From JAMLJG01 sp035327585 (lineage in GTDB: Bacteria; Verrucomicrobiota; Kiritimatiellia; CAIVKH01): 64,000 nt of DNA. Positions 42,879 through 51,665 of the stretch are shown here, one piece after another (the stretch's first letter is position 1; each line of letters starts with the position of its first letter). Under the pieces are notes generated by a model. That model searched no databases, was not told the DNA's origin, and saw only the letters and a list, made by a program, of their open reading frames with translations. The DNA is taken from positions 1 to 64,000 of the forward strand of contig DAOLDD010000010.1 in assembly GCA_035327585.1 (NCBI GenBank), read 5' to 3'. The translations under genes were made by a program, and so were the position numbers.

Positions 42879-43757
42879 GTGAGCGCGCCCAACTTACTTC
42901 TGATAGATGCGATGGCGCTGGCCTATCGCAGTTTCCACGCGATCCCGCTGTTGACGGCGAAGGACGGCACGCCCACGAATGCGGTGCTCGGATTCGTCAA
43001 GGGGGTGAGATTGCTTCAAGAGCGCTTCCAGCCGACCCACCAGGCGGTGATTTTCGATGGCGGCCTCCCGGCGTTCCGCATGGAGCGCCTGCCTGAGTAC
43101 AAGGCGCAACGCGCGCCGATGCCGGACGACCTGTTCCGGCAATTGCCGCTCCTTGATGAATTCCTGGACGCCGCCCGACTGGCGCGCGTTCGCCTGGATG
43201 GCCAGGAGGCCGACGATGTCATCGCCACGCTCGCGTGCGAAGCCGAGCGTGCCGGCGGCTCCGTTGTGATCTCGACGAATGACAAGGACCTGTTCCAGCT
43301 CGTGAGCGAGCGCGTCGTGATCGCAACCCCGGCCAGGGATGCGCCCGTGATGGGGCCCGCGGAAGTGGCGGCGAAGACCGGGGTGCCGCCCGCGCGCATT
43401 CCCGAATGGCTGGCGCTGACCGGTGATTCCGTGGACAATATTCCCGGCGTGCCCGGCGTCGGGCCGAAGACCGCCAGCCGACTTCTGGAGCAATTCCCCT
43501 CGATCGATGCGCTATGGGCGGGGATCGATACGGTGTCTGGTGACAAGCTGCGGGAGTCCCTGCGGGCGGCGAAAAGCGATGTGGAACGCAACCTCGCGCT
43601 GGTGACGCTCGACTGCGCCGCGGCCGGCGTGCCCGCGCTGGATGACCTGCGGCCGGCCGTACCGGACTTCGCCGCCCTTCGTGCTTTCTTCCTGCGCCTC
43701 GACATGCCGTCCCTCGCGCCGCCCGTTCCCGTGCCCACCCAGATGGAGCTGCTTTGA
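42879..43757 (+). CDS. 5'-3' exonuclease (PolA N-terminal domain-like, XPG/ExoIX family)
   Basis: The 292-residue protein matches the 5'-nuclease domain of DNA polymerase I as a stand-alone gene. It shows LLIDAMALAYRSFHA (first metal Asp), VIFDGGLPAFRMERLPEYKA, the acidic cluster GQEADDVIATLA, STNDKDLFQL and the helix-hairpin-helix DNIPGVPGVGPKTASRLL. These are the metal ligands and DNA-binding parts of the family, so it is likely active in removing RNA primers or flaps. The start is GTG 42879; no strong ribosome binding site precedes it. Confidence 0.9.
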   Translation: MSAPNLLLIDAMALAYRSFHAIPLLTAKDGTPTNAVLGFVKGVRLLQERFQPTHQAVIFDGGLPAFRMERLPEYKAQRAPMPDDLFRQLPLLDEFLDAARLARVRLDGQEADDVIATLACEAERAGGSVVISTNDKDLFQLVSERVVIATPARDAPVMGPAEVAAKTGVPPARIPEWLALTGDSVDNIPGVPGVGPKTASRLLEQFPSIDALWAGIDTVSGDKLRESLRAAKSDVERNLALVTLDCAAAGVPALDDLRPAVPDFAALRAFFLRLDMPSLAPPVPVPTQMELL

Positions 43758-43772
43758 CCAGACGTCGCGCAA

Positions 43773-43798
43773 ACCGCGCCCGTAATGCGCGGCTACAG
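43773..43798 (-). repeat. Dispersed hairpin repeat, copy 2 (CTGTAGCCGCGC type)
   Basis: On the minus strand this reads CTGTAGCCGCGC, then a variable loop, then GGGCGCGGT, matching the copy at 26491-26517 at 21 of 26 positions. It fills most of the 43-nt gap between the exonuclease gene and the STT3-like gene. Confidence 0.75.
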
Positions 43799-43800
43799 CC

Positions 43801-45834
43801 ATGAATCGCACCGTCATCCGTTGCATCGCCGCCGCGCTGGGACTCTTGTTTCTCTACACGCTCGCGCTGGGCTCGCGTCGCGCCATCATGGAGGCGCAGC
43901 ACGAACGGTACGGCCCGGAAATCCCCTTCACGCTGGAAAGTGCGTTGTACTACCGCCGCGTAAAAATCGTGTACGACACCGGGGTCCTGCCGGCTCACGA
44001 TCCGATGGTGCAGTATCCCGAGGGCATCAACCCGTGGACGACCTATACCGCGGGGGCGGAATATGTCTACGCCGCGTTGGCGCGTCTTTTTCCGACGCAC
44101 ATCCCCGTTCCCGAACGCGTGCGGTTCCTGGAGGCGGCCTGGTTCTCCCTGGGCGCCCCGCTGCTCGCGCTCGGCCTGTATGGCTGGCGGCGTCGGGTGG
44201 GGGCGGCCGCGTTGGGCGGCCTGTTCCACGCCATCGCGATTTCGAGCGTGATCCGCTCGACCGGCCATGAGCTCTCGCATGAAAATTTCGCGCTGCCCCT
44301 GCTGATCGCGCACTGGGCAATTTCCGTTTCCGCGCCCGGCTTGGCCACCCCCCTGCGCCGCCGCATCGCGGAAGTGGCCGCCGCCGTCCTGCTGGCGCTC
44401 GCGTTGTGTAGTTGGGACATGGTGCAATACTACATCGGCCTGCGTCTGCTGCATCGCGCGTGGCGAATCAGCCGACCCGCGCCCGGAGCAGGGGAACCCG
44501 CGGCCTCGCGCGGCTGGTGGTTTGAATACGCGGCGCTGTGGGCCGTGAGCGTGTTGAACCCATATCACCAGGCACAGGGCTTCCTGCTTTCCGCCGTGAT
44601 GGGCCTTGCGCACGGCGTCGCGCTGCTCGTCGCGTTCCACGCCCGCTTCGCGGGCCCCGGCGCCAAGCGCATCGCGTTCCGCATCGCGACGGTCGCGGCC
44701 GGCTGTCTGGCCACCGCTGTCCTGCACCGCTGGCTCGCGCCGCCCGAAGCCTACGGACATTTCGGAGAGCTGCTCTGGGCCAAGCTGCGCTTCCTGAATG
44801 TTAAACCCGCGGACCCGGCGCTGCTCACCTTCAACCAGCGCATCCTCTGGGTGCCCGCGCTGAATTCAACCGACTGGGCGCTGGCCCGCCTCCTTTTTCC
44901 CGCGCTATTGGGGTTGACAATTCCCGCCGCTTTCCTAGTCTGGTGCCACTCAAGGAAATCACCCGATTCCAGAGCGGGCGAACTGGTGTTCGCCACGGTG
45001 GTCACGATCGCCGCGTTCTGGCTCTTTGCCCGATTCCACGTTTATCTGTCCCTGTTCTCCTGTGCCCTGCTGGGCGTGGCTTGGTCGCAACTGGCGACCA
45101 CCCGCTTCACGGTGCGGGCGGTGGCCGGGTTGGCGGTGGTGGCGGGACTGGCGATGGAGACCCTGCACACGTTGCGGCATCCAGGCCGGTGGGGCCGGGT
45201 GAATGTATATTTCAAGGAAGTAAACGAACTGACGGCCTGGCTGAATAGCCAGGCGGCTCCTGATCCGGTGCTGGCCAATTTCGGGGTCAGCGGTTCCATC
45301 GCTGCGTACGGAAAATGCGCGATCATTCTTCATCCCAAATTCGAGAACGCCGGTTTGCGCCAGCGGGTGCAGGCCTATGGCGAGACGCTGTTCCAAGGCA
45401 CGGAAAAGGACTTCCGCGATTGGGCGGATGCGCATGGGGCCCGGTACTATGTGCACGCGTTCGGCGAGTTTTCCCGTGAATCCCCTGAATTGCAGATGCG
45501 CTATTTCGTAAACACCCTCGACCCGGCCCCGGAATCCGCCGCGCGCGGCTTTGAATTCGCGCCGCGGGACCGCACGTGGTTCGTGCACGAGTGGAGCAAT
45601 GTGAAGTACGCGGTGTTTCGCGTGATTACACGGGCCGACGAGGCGCTCGCCGCCCGGGAGGTGGCCCGCGCCGAGGCCGCGTTCGCGACGGGCGACCTGG
45701 CGGCGACGGAGCAGGCCTGCCTCGCGGCGATGGACCATTTCCCGCGCCAGCCGCGGGCGCTGGAATTGCTGCGCATGGCGTCGGCGTTGAAAGCATCCGG
45801 CTTCCGGGCCGGCGCGGAGGCGGACGGAACGTGA
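43801..45834 (+). CDS. STT3-like polytopic glycosyltransferase (GT-C fold)
   Basis: The 677-residue membrane protein has about eleven to thirteen helices and an N-terminal first loop that resembles oligosaccharyltransferase STT3/AglB: ESALYYRRVKIVYDTGVLP, then AHDPMVQYPEGINPWTTY, where STT3 has a DXD-type metal motif and a conserved YPEG. The acidic pair at the first site is only partly kept. The C-terminal 250 residues are soluble and end in a short TPR-like helical repeat; no WWDYG motif is evident. It may transfer a lipid-linked sugar to protein or lipid. coaE overlaps it by 4 nt (GTGA). Confidence 0.68.
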   Translation: MNRTVIRCIAAALGLLFLYTLALGSRRAIMEAQHERYGPEIPFTLESALYYRRVKIVYDTGVLPAHDPMVQYPEGINPWTTYTAGAEYVYAALARLFPTHIPVPERVRFLEAAWFSLGAPLLALGLYGWRRRVGAAALGGLFHAIAISSVIRSTGHELSHENFALPLLIAHWAISVSAPGLATPLRRRIAEVAAAVLLALALCSWDMVQYYIGLRLLHRAWRISRPAPGAGEPAASRGWWFEYAALWAVSVLNPYHQAQGFLLSAVMGLAHGVALLVAFHARFAGPGAKRIAFRIATVAAGCLATAVLHRWLAPPEAYGHFGELLWAKLRFLNVKPADPALLTFNQRILWVPALNSTDWALARLLFPALLGLTIPAAFLVWCHSRKSPDSRAGELVFATVVTIAAFWLFARFHVYLSLFSCALLGVAWSQLATTRFTVRAVAGLAVVAGLAMETLHTLRHPGRWGRVNVYFKEVNELTAWLNSQAAPDPVLANFGVSGSIAAYGKCAIILHPKFENAGLRQRVQAYGETLFQGTEKDFRDWADAHGARYYVHAFGEFSRESPELQMRYFVNTLDPAPESAARGFEFAPRDRTWFVHEWSNVKYAVFRVITRADEALAAREVARAEAAFATGDLAATEQACLAAMDHFPRQPRALELLRMASALKASGFRAGAEADGT

Positions 45835-46433
45835 GTCGATTCCCGGCGCTCGGCGTCACCGGCGGAGTCGGCTGCGGCAAGTCGGAAGTCGGCCGCGTCC
45901 TCCAACGCCTCGGCGTCGCGCTGCTGGACGCGGATGCGCTGGTGCATGCGTTGTTGCGGGACGATGCGGATGTGAAGGACGGCGTGGTTCGCCTGATCGG
46001 CCCGGCGGCACGGGCCGCGGACGGCGCGCTCGACCGGAAGGCGATTGCGGCGGTGGTGTTCGCGGATGCGGAAAAGCGGGCGGCGCTGGAACGGCTCCTG
46101 CACCCGCGCGTGTGGGCGGCGATCCAGGAATGGCGTACGGCGCAGCGGGCGGTGCAGCCCTGCGCGGCGCTGATCCCGCTGCTCTACGAGGCCGGCCTCA
46201 CCGCGGGCTGGGACGCGATTTGGTGCATCGCCGCGGAAGACGCGGTGGTGGATGCGCGGGTGCGGGCGCGCGGCTGGGATCCGGCGCACCTCGCGGCGCG
46301 CAGGGCGGCGCAGTGGCCGCTCGCGGAGAAAATGGAACGGGCCGATGCGGTGATCCGCAACGACGGAACGTTGGACGAGTTGGAAACGACGGTTAAACGA
46401 GAGTGGGAAACGTTTTTGGAAAGGAGCGCATGA
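45831..46433 (+). CDS. coaE: Dephospho-CoA kinase
   Basis: CoaE phosphorylates the 3'-hydroxyl of dephospho-CoA, the last step of coenzyme A synthesis. The 200-residue protein has the P-loop GGVGCGKSE (residues about 10-18), the DADALVH substrate segment, LLHPRVW and the lid region with RARGWDP. It starts at GTG 45831, overlapping the previous stop, with VSRFPALGVTGG as its first residues. rho follows after one base. Confidence 0.92.
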   Translation: MSRFPALGVTGGVGCGKSEVGRVLQRLGVALLDADALVHALLRDDADVKDGVVRLIGPAARAADGALDRKAIAAVVFADAEKRAALERLLHPRVWAAIQEWRTAQRAVQPCAALIPLLYEAGLTAGWDAIWCIAAEDAVVDARVRARGWDPAHLAARRAAQWPLAEKMERADAVIRNDGTLDELETTVKREWETFLERSA

Positions 46434-46434
46434 T

Positions 46435-47967
46435 ATGCCAGACGATCAACCAAACAATATGAGGCACCGGCGGGGGCGTCGCCCCGGCCGTCATCACCGC
46501 CACCACGGCGGCCACCGCAACAGCGGCGGCGGCGTTGGAGGAGGCGGCGGCGGACACCACGACTCTTGGGCGCCGCCGGCGGGCGCGGACTTCGATGAGT
46601 CGACCGAGTCGGGGAACGTCGCGGGTGCGCCTGGCGCGCTGCCCGAGACCGACCCGAACGCGAACGGCAATGTCGGCGAACTGCCGCCCGCGCCCCGTCC
46701 GCAGGGCGAAGCGCGCCTGCTCAAATTGTTTGAACTCCAGACGCTTTCCGTGCCGGATATCAAGGCCGTCGCGGACAGCTATGGCCTGGTCGAACTCGGC
46801 GCGCTGCGCAAGCACGAGCTGATTTTCGAAATCCTTCGCGCCAACGCGCGGCTCGGCGGCCAGATGTTCGGCCGCGGTGTGCTCGAAATCCTGCCCGACG
46901 GGTTCGGTTTCCTGCGCTCGCCGCTGAACAATTACCTGCCGTGCCCCGAGGACCTCTACGTCTCGCCCTCCCAGATCCGCCGCTTCGCGCTGCGTACCGG
47001 CGACTACGTCGAGGGCGAAATCCGCCCGCCGAAGGACAAGGAACGCTTCTTCGCGCTGTTCAAGGTCGACCAGATCAACAACGACAGCCCCGAGAAGCAG
47101 CGCAGCAAGGTGCCGTTCGAGAACCTGACGCCGCTTTTCCCGGACCGGCGCATCAACCTCGAGACCAAGCCCGACGAAATTTCGATGCGCGTGATGGATC
47201 TCCTCACGCCCATCGGGTTCGGCCAGCGCGGCCTGATCGTCGCGCCGCCGCGCACGGGCAAAACCGTGCTGCTGCAAAAGATCGCCAACAGCATCTCCGC
47301 CAACCACCCCAAGGCGCACCTCATCGTGCTGCTCATCGACGAGCGTCCCGAGGAGGTCACCGACATGGAGCGGAACACAAAGGCGCAGGTCCTCAGCTCC
47401 ACCTTCGACGAACCGCCCGAACGGCACGTCCAGGTCGCCGAGATCGTCAGCGAAATGGCGAAGCGTATGGTCGAGAGCGGCCGCGACGTCGTCATCCTGC
47501 TCGACAGCATCACGCGTCTCGCGCGCGCCTATAACACGGTCCAGCCGCACAGCGGCAAGATCCTGTCCGGCGGCGTGGATGCGAATGCGCTGCACAAGCC
47601 GAAGCGCTTCTTCGGGTCCGCCCGCAACATCGAGGGCGGCGGCAGCCTCACCATCGTCGCCACGGCGCTCGTGGACACCGGCAGCCGCATGGACGAGGTC
47701 ATCTTCGAGGAATTCAAGGGCACCGGCAACATGGAACTCGCCCTCGACCGGCATCTCGTCGACAAGCGCATCTTCCCCGCGATCAACGTCGAGAAATCCG
47801 GCACCCGCAAGGAAGAACTCTTGCTCCACCCGGACGAGCTGGCCAAGATATGGCTTCTGCGGAAAGCGCTCAACGGCGTGCCCGCGGTGGAGGCCATGGA
47901 ATTGATCGTGAACCGGCTGAAGAAGACCAAGAGCAACGCCGAGTTCCTCATGGCCCTCCAGGGTTAA
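46435..47967 (+). CDS. rho: Transcription termination factor Rho
   Basis: Rho is a hexameric RNA helicase that ends transcription. The 510-residue protein has a His/Gly/Arg-rich N-terminal extension (about residues 10-45, with nine His and long Gly runs) and an acidic/Pro stretch to about 95, then the Rho N-domain (LKLFELQTLSVPDIKAVAD), the RNA-binding cold-shock-like domain with DGFGFLRSPLNNYLP, Walker A APPRTGKTVLL, Walker B VVILLDSITRLARAYN and the secondary site GGVDANALHKPKRFFG. The extension is absent from E. coli Rho. Confidence 0.96.
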   Translation: MPDDQPNNMRHRRGRRPGRHHRHHGGHRNSGGGVGGGGGGHHDSWAPPAGADFDESTESGNVAGAPGALPETDPNANGNVGELPPAPRPQGEARLLKLFELQTLSVPDIKAVADSYGLVELGALRKHELIFEILRANARLGGQMFGRGVLEILPDGFGFLRSPLNNYLPCPEDLYVSPSQIRRFALRTGDYVEGEIRPPKDKERFFALFKVDQINNDSPEKQRSKVPFENLTPLFPDRRINLETKPDEISMRVMDLLTPIGFGQRGLIVAPPRTGKTVLLQKIANSISANHPKAHLIVLLIDERPEEVTDMERNTKAQVLSSTFDEPPERHVQVAEIVSEMAKRMVESGRDVVILLDSITRLARAYNTVQPHSGKILSGGVDANALHKPKRFFGSARNIEGGGSLTIVATALVDTGSRMDEVIFEEFKGTGNMELALDRHLVDKRIFPAINVEKSGTRKEELLLHPDELAKIWLLRKALNGVPAVEAMELIVNRLKKTKSNAEFLMALQG

Positions 47968-47994
47968 CCTGACGGGGAGGAGACGGCGCGGCAC

Positions 47995-49737
47995 ATGTCC
48001 GTACGCACCATGAAGCGGGGTGGGCGCATCGCGTGGGCGGTGACGGCCGCCGTATTGTCCCTCGCGCTGCACGGCGTTTTGCTGGAGCGGCTGCCGCCCC
48101 TGCCGCTGGGCCGCGTCATGGACACGAAGCGCTGGGTCGACTATCCGTCCATCGCGCTGCGCGACGTGCAACTGCAGCCGCCCGAACCGGAGCGGCCACC
48201 CGCGCGGTTTCGCCCCGAGGACCCGGGCGAGGTGTTGGATCAACTGGCCTCCGCCGGTGGACTGGCCGGCGGGTTCAACCTGCCCGCGCCCGCCGCGCCG
48301 GAGATCAGTTCCGGCCCGGTTAAAGGCGCCGACGAGGCCCTGATGGAGCCGCCGCCGCCCGAACCGCGGCCGCTGTGGGACCCGCGCGAGGAAATCCTCC
48401 AGATCGACCGCGCCACCATTGACGAGCAGATCAGCGCGCTGCCGCGCCGGTACACCGAGGCGATCGAGCGCACTGTCCGCGTGCCGGACGTCACGCTCCC
48501 CGTCGAGAAGCCGGTCGACTTCGCAACCGCGCTCGGCGGCGCCGGTGAGGTCGGCATCGAATCAATCAGCCGTCCCGTCGAGTGGCCCGAAGGCTGGGGC
48601 GTCTCCCTGCTCGGCGCCCTGGAGCCCGGTTCCGATCTCATGCCCGAGGCGGTCTCCTTCGCACGCCGCGCTGATCCGGACCTCGTCGTCCTGCCGTCCA
48701 TCGAGGAATACCTCGCGATCGACGTGCAGAAATTCCAGCCGCCCGAAAACCCGGGCGCCATCTACTTCCGCATCGAAATCCAGCGCTTCGGCGATAAAAG
48801 CCTGCCGGAACTGCCGAAGGACGTGTTGCTCCTGCAGGACTGCTCGGAAAGCATGACGCCCGCGAAGCTCGCCGAGTGCAAACGCGGGCTGCGCCGCTGG
48901 CTGGACTGGATCGGCCCGGAAGACCGGTTCCAGCTCATCGGATTCAGCGACAGGATCGACCGGTGCTTCGCGGAACCGTGGCAGACCATGAATCCACTCA
49001 ACCGGCAGCAGGCGATGTCTTTCATCGACTCCCTGCGCGCCACGGGCAATACGGACGTCTATGCCTCCCTCGCCGCCGCCGCCGCGCTGCCGCGCGAAAG
49101 CAACCGGCCCTATCTCGTCGTGCTCGTCACCGATGGCCGGCCCACCACCGGCGTCACCGGCAGTTCCGACATCATCGAGCGATTCTCGTCGGAAAACAAC
49201 GGGCGTCTCTCGATGTTCTCCGTCGGTGCGGGCCGCCGCGTGAATCGATTCCTGCTCGACCTGTTGAGCTACCGCAATCGCGGCGACTCCCTCGTCGTGC
49301 CCGACGATACAATGCTCGCCGGCGCGATGGAACGCTGGGCCCGTGAGACGCGGCGTCCCGTCCTCACCGACCTGCGCTATCGCTTCACCGGCATCGCGCA
49401 GGACGACGTATATCCGCGCGCGTTGACGCCGCTTTTCCTGGACCGTCCGCTGCTGATCTACGGGCGGACCGAAACGCCGGACGCCGGCGCCGCGTTCCAG
49501 ATTGTCGGCCGCAGCGGCGCCGAGGAACGCGACCTCGTATTCCCGCTTGATCTGTCCGCCGCCCGCGCCGCGGACCAGGACCTGCGCCAGCGCTGGGCCT
49601 GGCACCGCATCTATCACCTCATCGGCGAACACACCCGGACCGGCGACGAAAGCATCGTCCAGACCATCCGCGCCACCGCCGCCCGCTACGGCCTCGTCGT
49701 CCCCTACGGCTACGGCGACGCCGTTCCGCGCTGGTAG
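47995..49737 (+). CDS. Membrane-anchored VWA domain protein
   Basis: The 580-residue protein has an N-terminal hydrophobic segment (about residues 12-28), a Pro/Glu-rich linker with PPPPEPRPLWDPREE, and a von Willebrand factor A domain at about 280-430. Its MIDAS site reads DCSESM (variant of DxSxS), with the Thr in TGNTDVY and the Asp in VTDGRPT. The C-terminal 130 residues have a beta-rich part and an all-helical end (WAWHRIYHLIGEHTR) as in inter-alpha-trypsin-inhibitor-like and VIT/VWA bacterial proteins. Start is ATG 47995 with GGAGGAG 12 nt upstream; ATG 48010 is possible. Ligand unknown. Confidence 0.82.
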   Translation: MSVRTMKRGGRIAWAVTAAVLSLALHGVLLERLPPLPLGRVMDTKRWVDYPSIALRDVQLQPPEPERPPARFRPEDPGEVLDQLASAGGLAGGFNLPAPAAPEISSGPVKGADEALMEPPPPEPRPLWDPREEILQIDRATIDEQISALPRRYTEAIERTVRVPDVTLPVEKPVDFATALGGAGEVGIESISRPVEWPEGWGVSLLGALEPGSDLMPEAVSFARRADPDLVVLPSIEEYLAIDVQKFQPPENPGAIYFRIEIQRFGDKSLPELPKDVLLLQDCSESMTPAKLAECKRGLRRWLDWIGPEDRFQLIGFSDRIDRCFAEPWQTMNPLNRQQAMSFIDSLRATGNTDVYASLAAAAALPRESNRPYLVVLVTDGRPTTGVTGSSDIIERFSSENNGRLSMFSVGAGRRVNRFLLDLLSYRNRGDSLVVPDDTMLAGAMERWARETRRPVLTDLRYRFTGIAQDDVYPRALTPLFLDRPLLIYGRTETPDAGAAFQIVGRSGAEERDLVFPLDLSAARAADQDLRQRWAWHRIYHLIGEHTRTGDESIVQTIRATAARYGLVVPYGYGDAVPRW

Positions 49738-49755
49738 GCTTGCCTGCCGCAAATC

Positions 49756-49802
49756 GTTTTTACAGACGTTGTAAGTCCAACAAAAAGTTTTTACAGACGT
49801 TG
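49756..49802 (+). repeat. Direct repeat pair GTTTTTACAGACGTTG
   Basis: Two identical 16-mers at 49756-49771 and 49787-49802, with start points 31 nt apart, i.e. three helical turns. They lie between the VWA gene and the propeller gene, upstream of TTGACA (49866-49871) and TATAAC (49893-49898), and may be an operator. Confidence 0.75.
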
Positions 49803-49865
49803 CAAATTTTGGCTTCGTGCCGCAGGGGGCAAGCGAAAACCGGGGAAAGTATGCACCTTCCTTTG

Positions 49866-49898
49866 TTGACACAGAGCCGAATATCAGTTCATTATAAC
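49866..49898 (+). promoter_or_regulatory. Possible promoter of the propeller/glycosyltransferase block
   Basis: A perfect TTGACA and a good TATAAC are present, but they are 21 nt apart, longer than the optimal 17. TATAAC ends 23 nt before ATG 49922. Confidence 0.35.
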
Positions 49899-49921
49899 AA
49901 GACTTGCGCTCACTCTTTGGT

Positions 49922-51640
49922 ATGTATTTTTCAACGTCCAGTGTGATATGCCACGCAAAGCGCTGGCTGCGGCATTTTGTTCCTTTATGCGTCTTTAGTC
50001 TGACGCTCAGTGCCTCGATGTTGACTCTTCCGAATCGCATGTTTGGATGGGAAGCTTTAGCCGCCGAATGCGGTGGTCAGGTGTACGAACGCGCAATCAA
50101 GTTTTGGGATAAGCGATTTGGTGGGGTAAACGGTGACTCTCTCTCTGCCCTCGCTATTACGTCCGACGATGGATACCTGCTTGGTGGAAGTTCATACTCC
50201 GGCATCGGCGGCGATAAGAGCGAAGACTCGCGGGGTGGGTCAGATTTCTGGATAGTAAAAATTGATGGAGTCGGCACCAAGGTTTGGGATAAGCGGTTTG
50301 GGGGGTCATCCCATGAAGAATTATATGCGCTAACCGCTACACCCGACGGTGGGATATTAGTGGGTGGGTATTCCGCTTCTGGAGTCGGCGGTGATGTTAG
50401 CGAAGCATCGCGTGGTACATCAGACTATTGGATATTAAAGACTGATGGAAGCGGGAGCAAGGTCTGGGATAAACGTTTCGGCGGATCATCATCTGATATT
50501 CTGGTTGATTGTCATGTTGTATCTGATGGTGGGTTCTTACTTTGTGGAAACTCATATTCGGGTGTAACTGGAGATAAAACTGAGGAAAATCGAGGGTTGT
50601 CGGATTACTGGGTGGTGAAGATTGATGGGAGCGGTAACAAGGTCTGGGATAAGGGGTTTGGTGGATCGGACTACGATTTTATCTCTGCCGTCGCTACAAC
50701 GGCAAGCAATGGGTACTTGTTGGGTGGAATTTCATACTCGGAAGCCGATGGCGACAAGAGTGAAACCTCGCGAGGAGGGGCGGATTACTGGGTAGTGAAG
50801 ATAGACGGGAGCGGGAACAAAGTCTGGGATAGGCGGTTCGGAGGATCAGGCGAAGATTATTTCACGGCTCTCGTTGCAACGTCAGACGGTGGGCACTTGT
50901 TGGGTGGAACGTCATACTCGGGAGCCGACGGCGACAAGAGTGAGGCCTCGCGAGGTAGCTCTGACTACTGGATCGTGAAGATAGACGGGAGTGGGAACAA
51001 AGTCTGGGACAAACGTTTTGGCGGAATATCCTCCGACGACCTCTACGCCCTTGCCTCTACGTCCGACGGCGGGTGCATCCTCGGCGGATTTTCGGATTCT
51101 GAAGTCAATGGTGACAAAAGTGAGGCTTCGCGGGGAGGGTCTGATTTCTGGGTAGTGAAGATCGACGTTAATGGTAACAAGGTTTGGGATAAGCGCTTCG
51201 GTGGATCAGACAACGAAGCTCTTCGTGCAATTGCCGTTACAGATGAGGGTGGGTACGTGTTGGGCGGGGTTTCTTCCTCCTCCGCCGATGGCGACAAGAG
51301 CGAATCATTGCGAGGGATGTATGATTTCTGGATTATTCACATGGATATAGACTATGACTGCGACGGGATTCCGGATGGGTTGGAAGTCTTGGCCGATACT
51401 GACCCCACCGATCCATCATCCTATTTCGCCGTGACGGCTTTCCAACTCGGGATGAACAATGTACTAATGCACTGGCAGGGGGGGCAAAATGTCACCCAGA
51501 TAATCGAGCGAACTCTATCGCTAATGGACCCCCAATGGGTTCCGGTCTACACGAACTCACCGCCGACGACGATTTCCAACTTGCTTTCTATCGGCGAAAC
51601 TAATCCCGTCGCTGCCTATCGGGTACGTGTTGCGCGCTGA
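49922..51640 (+). CDS. Exported seven-repeat beta-propeller protein
   Basis: The 572-residue protein from ATG 49922 (TTG 49904 is an alternative) has a basic N-terminus and hydrophobic signal (FVPLCVFSLTLSASML). Seven 60-residue repeats cover about residues 60-480, each containing VWDKRFGG, then a DGGYLLGG strand, GDKSE-SRG and DYWVVKIDG; seven such units fit one seven-bladed propeller. A TSP3-like loop DYDCDGIPDGLEVLADTDP follows, and the last 75 residues resemble the end of the TSP3 protein at 14351. Repeats are kept in exact register in DNA. The gene is clearly AT-richer than its neighbours. Function unknown. Confidence 0.82.
   Translation: MYFSTSSVICHAKRWLRHFVPLCVFSLTLSASMLTLPNRMFGWEALAAECGGQVYERAIKFWDKRFGGVNGDSLSALAITSDDGYLLGGSSYSGIGGDKSEDSRGGSDFWIVKIDGVGTKVWDKRFGGSSHEELYALTATPDGGILVGGYSASGVGGDVSEASRGTSDYWILKTDGSGSKVWDKRFGGSSSDILVDCHVVSDGGFLLCGNSYSGVTGDKTEENRGLSDYWVVKIDGSGNKVWDKGFGGSDYDFISAVATTASNGYLLGGISYSEADGDKSETSRGGADYWVVKIDGSGNKVWDRRFGGSGEDYFTALVATSDGGHLLGGTSYSGADGDKSEASRGSSDYWIVKIDGSGNKVWDKRFGGISSDDLYALASTSDGGCILGGFSDSEVNGDKSEASRGGSDFWVVKIDVNGNKVWDKRFGGSDNEALRAIAVTDEGGYVLGGVSSSSADGDKSESLRGMYDFWIIHMDIDYDCDGIPDGLEVLADTDPTDPSSYFAVTAFQLGMNNVLMHWQGGQNVTQIIERTLSLMDPQWVPVYTNSPPTTISNLLSIGETNPVAAYRVRVAR
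50101..51360 (+). repeat. Seven tandem 180-nt coding repeats
   Basis: The (G/A)GTxTGGGAT...AAGCG motif encoding WDKRFGG recurs at 50101, 50281, 50461, 50641, 50821, 51001 and 51181, always exactly 180 nt apart. No unit has gained or lost a codon. Units differ from each other at many silent and some coding sites. Confidence 0.9.
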
Positions 51641-51665
51641 TCCTACTCACGGTATTCCCATTTTT

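Noticed and set aside
46393..48243. 616-codon minus-strand open frame opposite rho and the VWA gene
   Set aside because: It crosses the boundary of two real genes and has no domain; shadow of rho codon usage.
50101..51360. CRISPR array from the regular 180-nt repeats
   Set aside because: The repeats are coding in one frame, with 60-codon units and no unique spacers.
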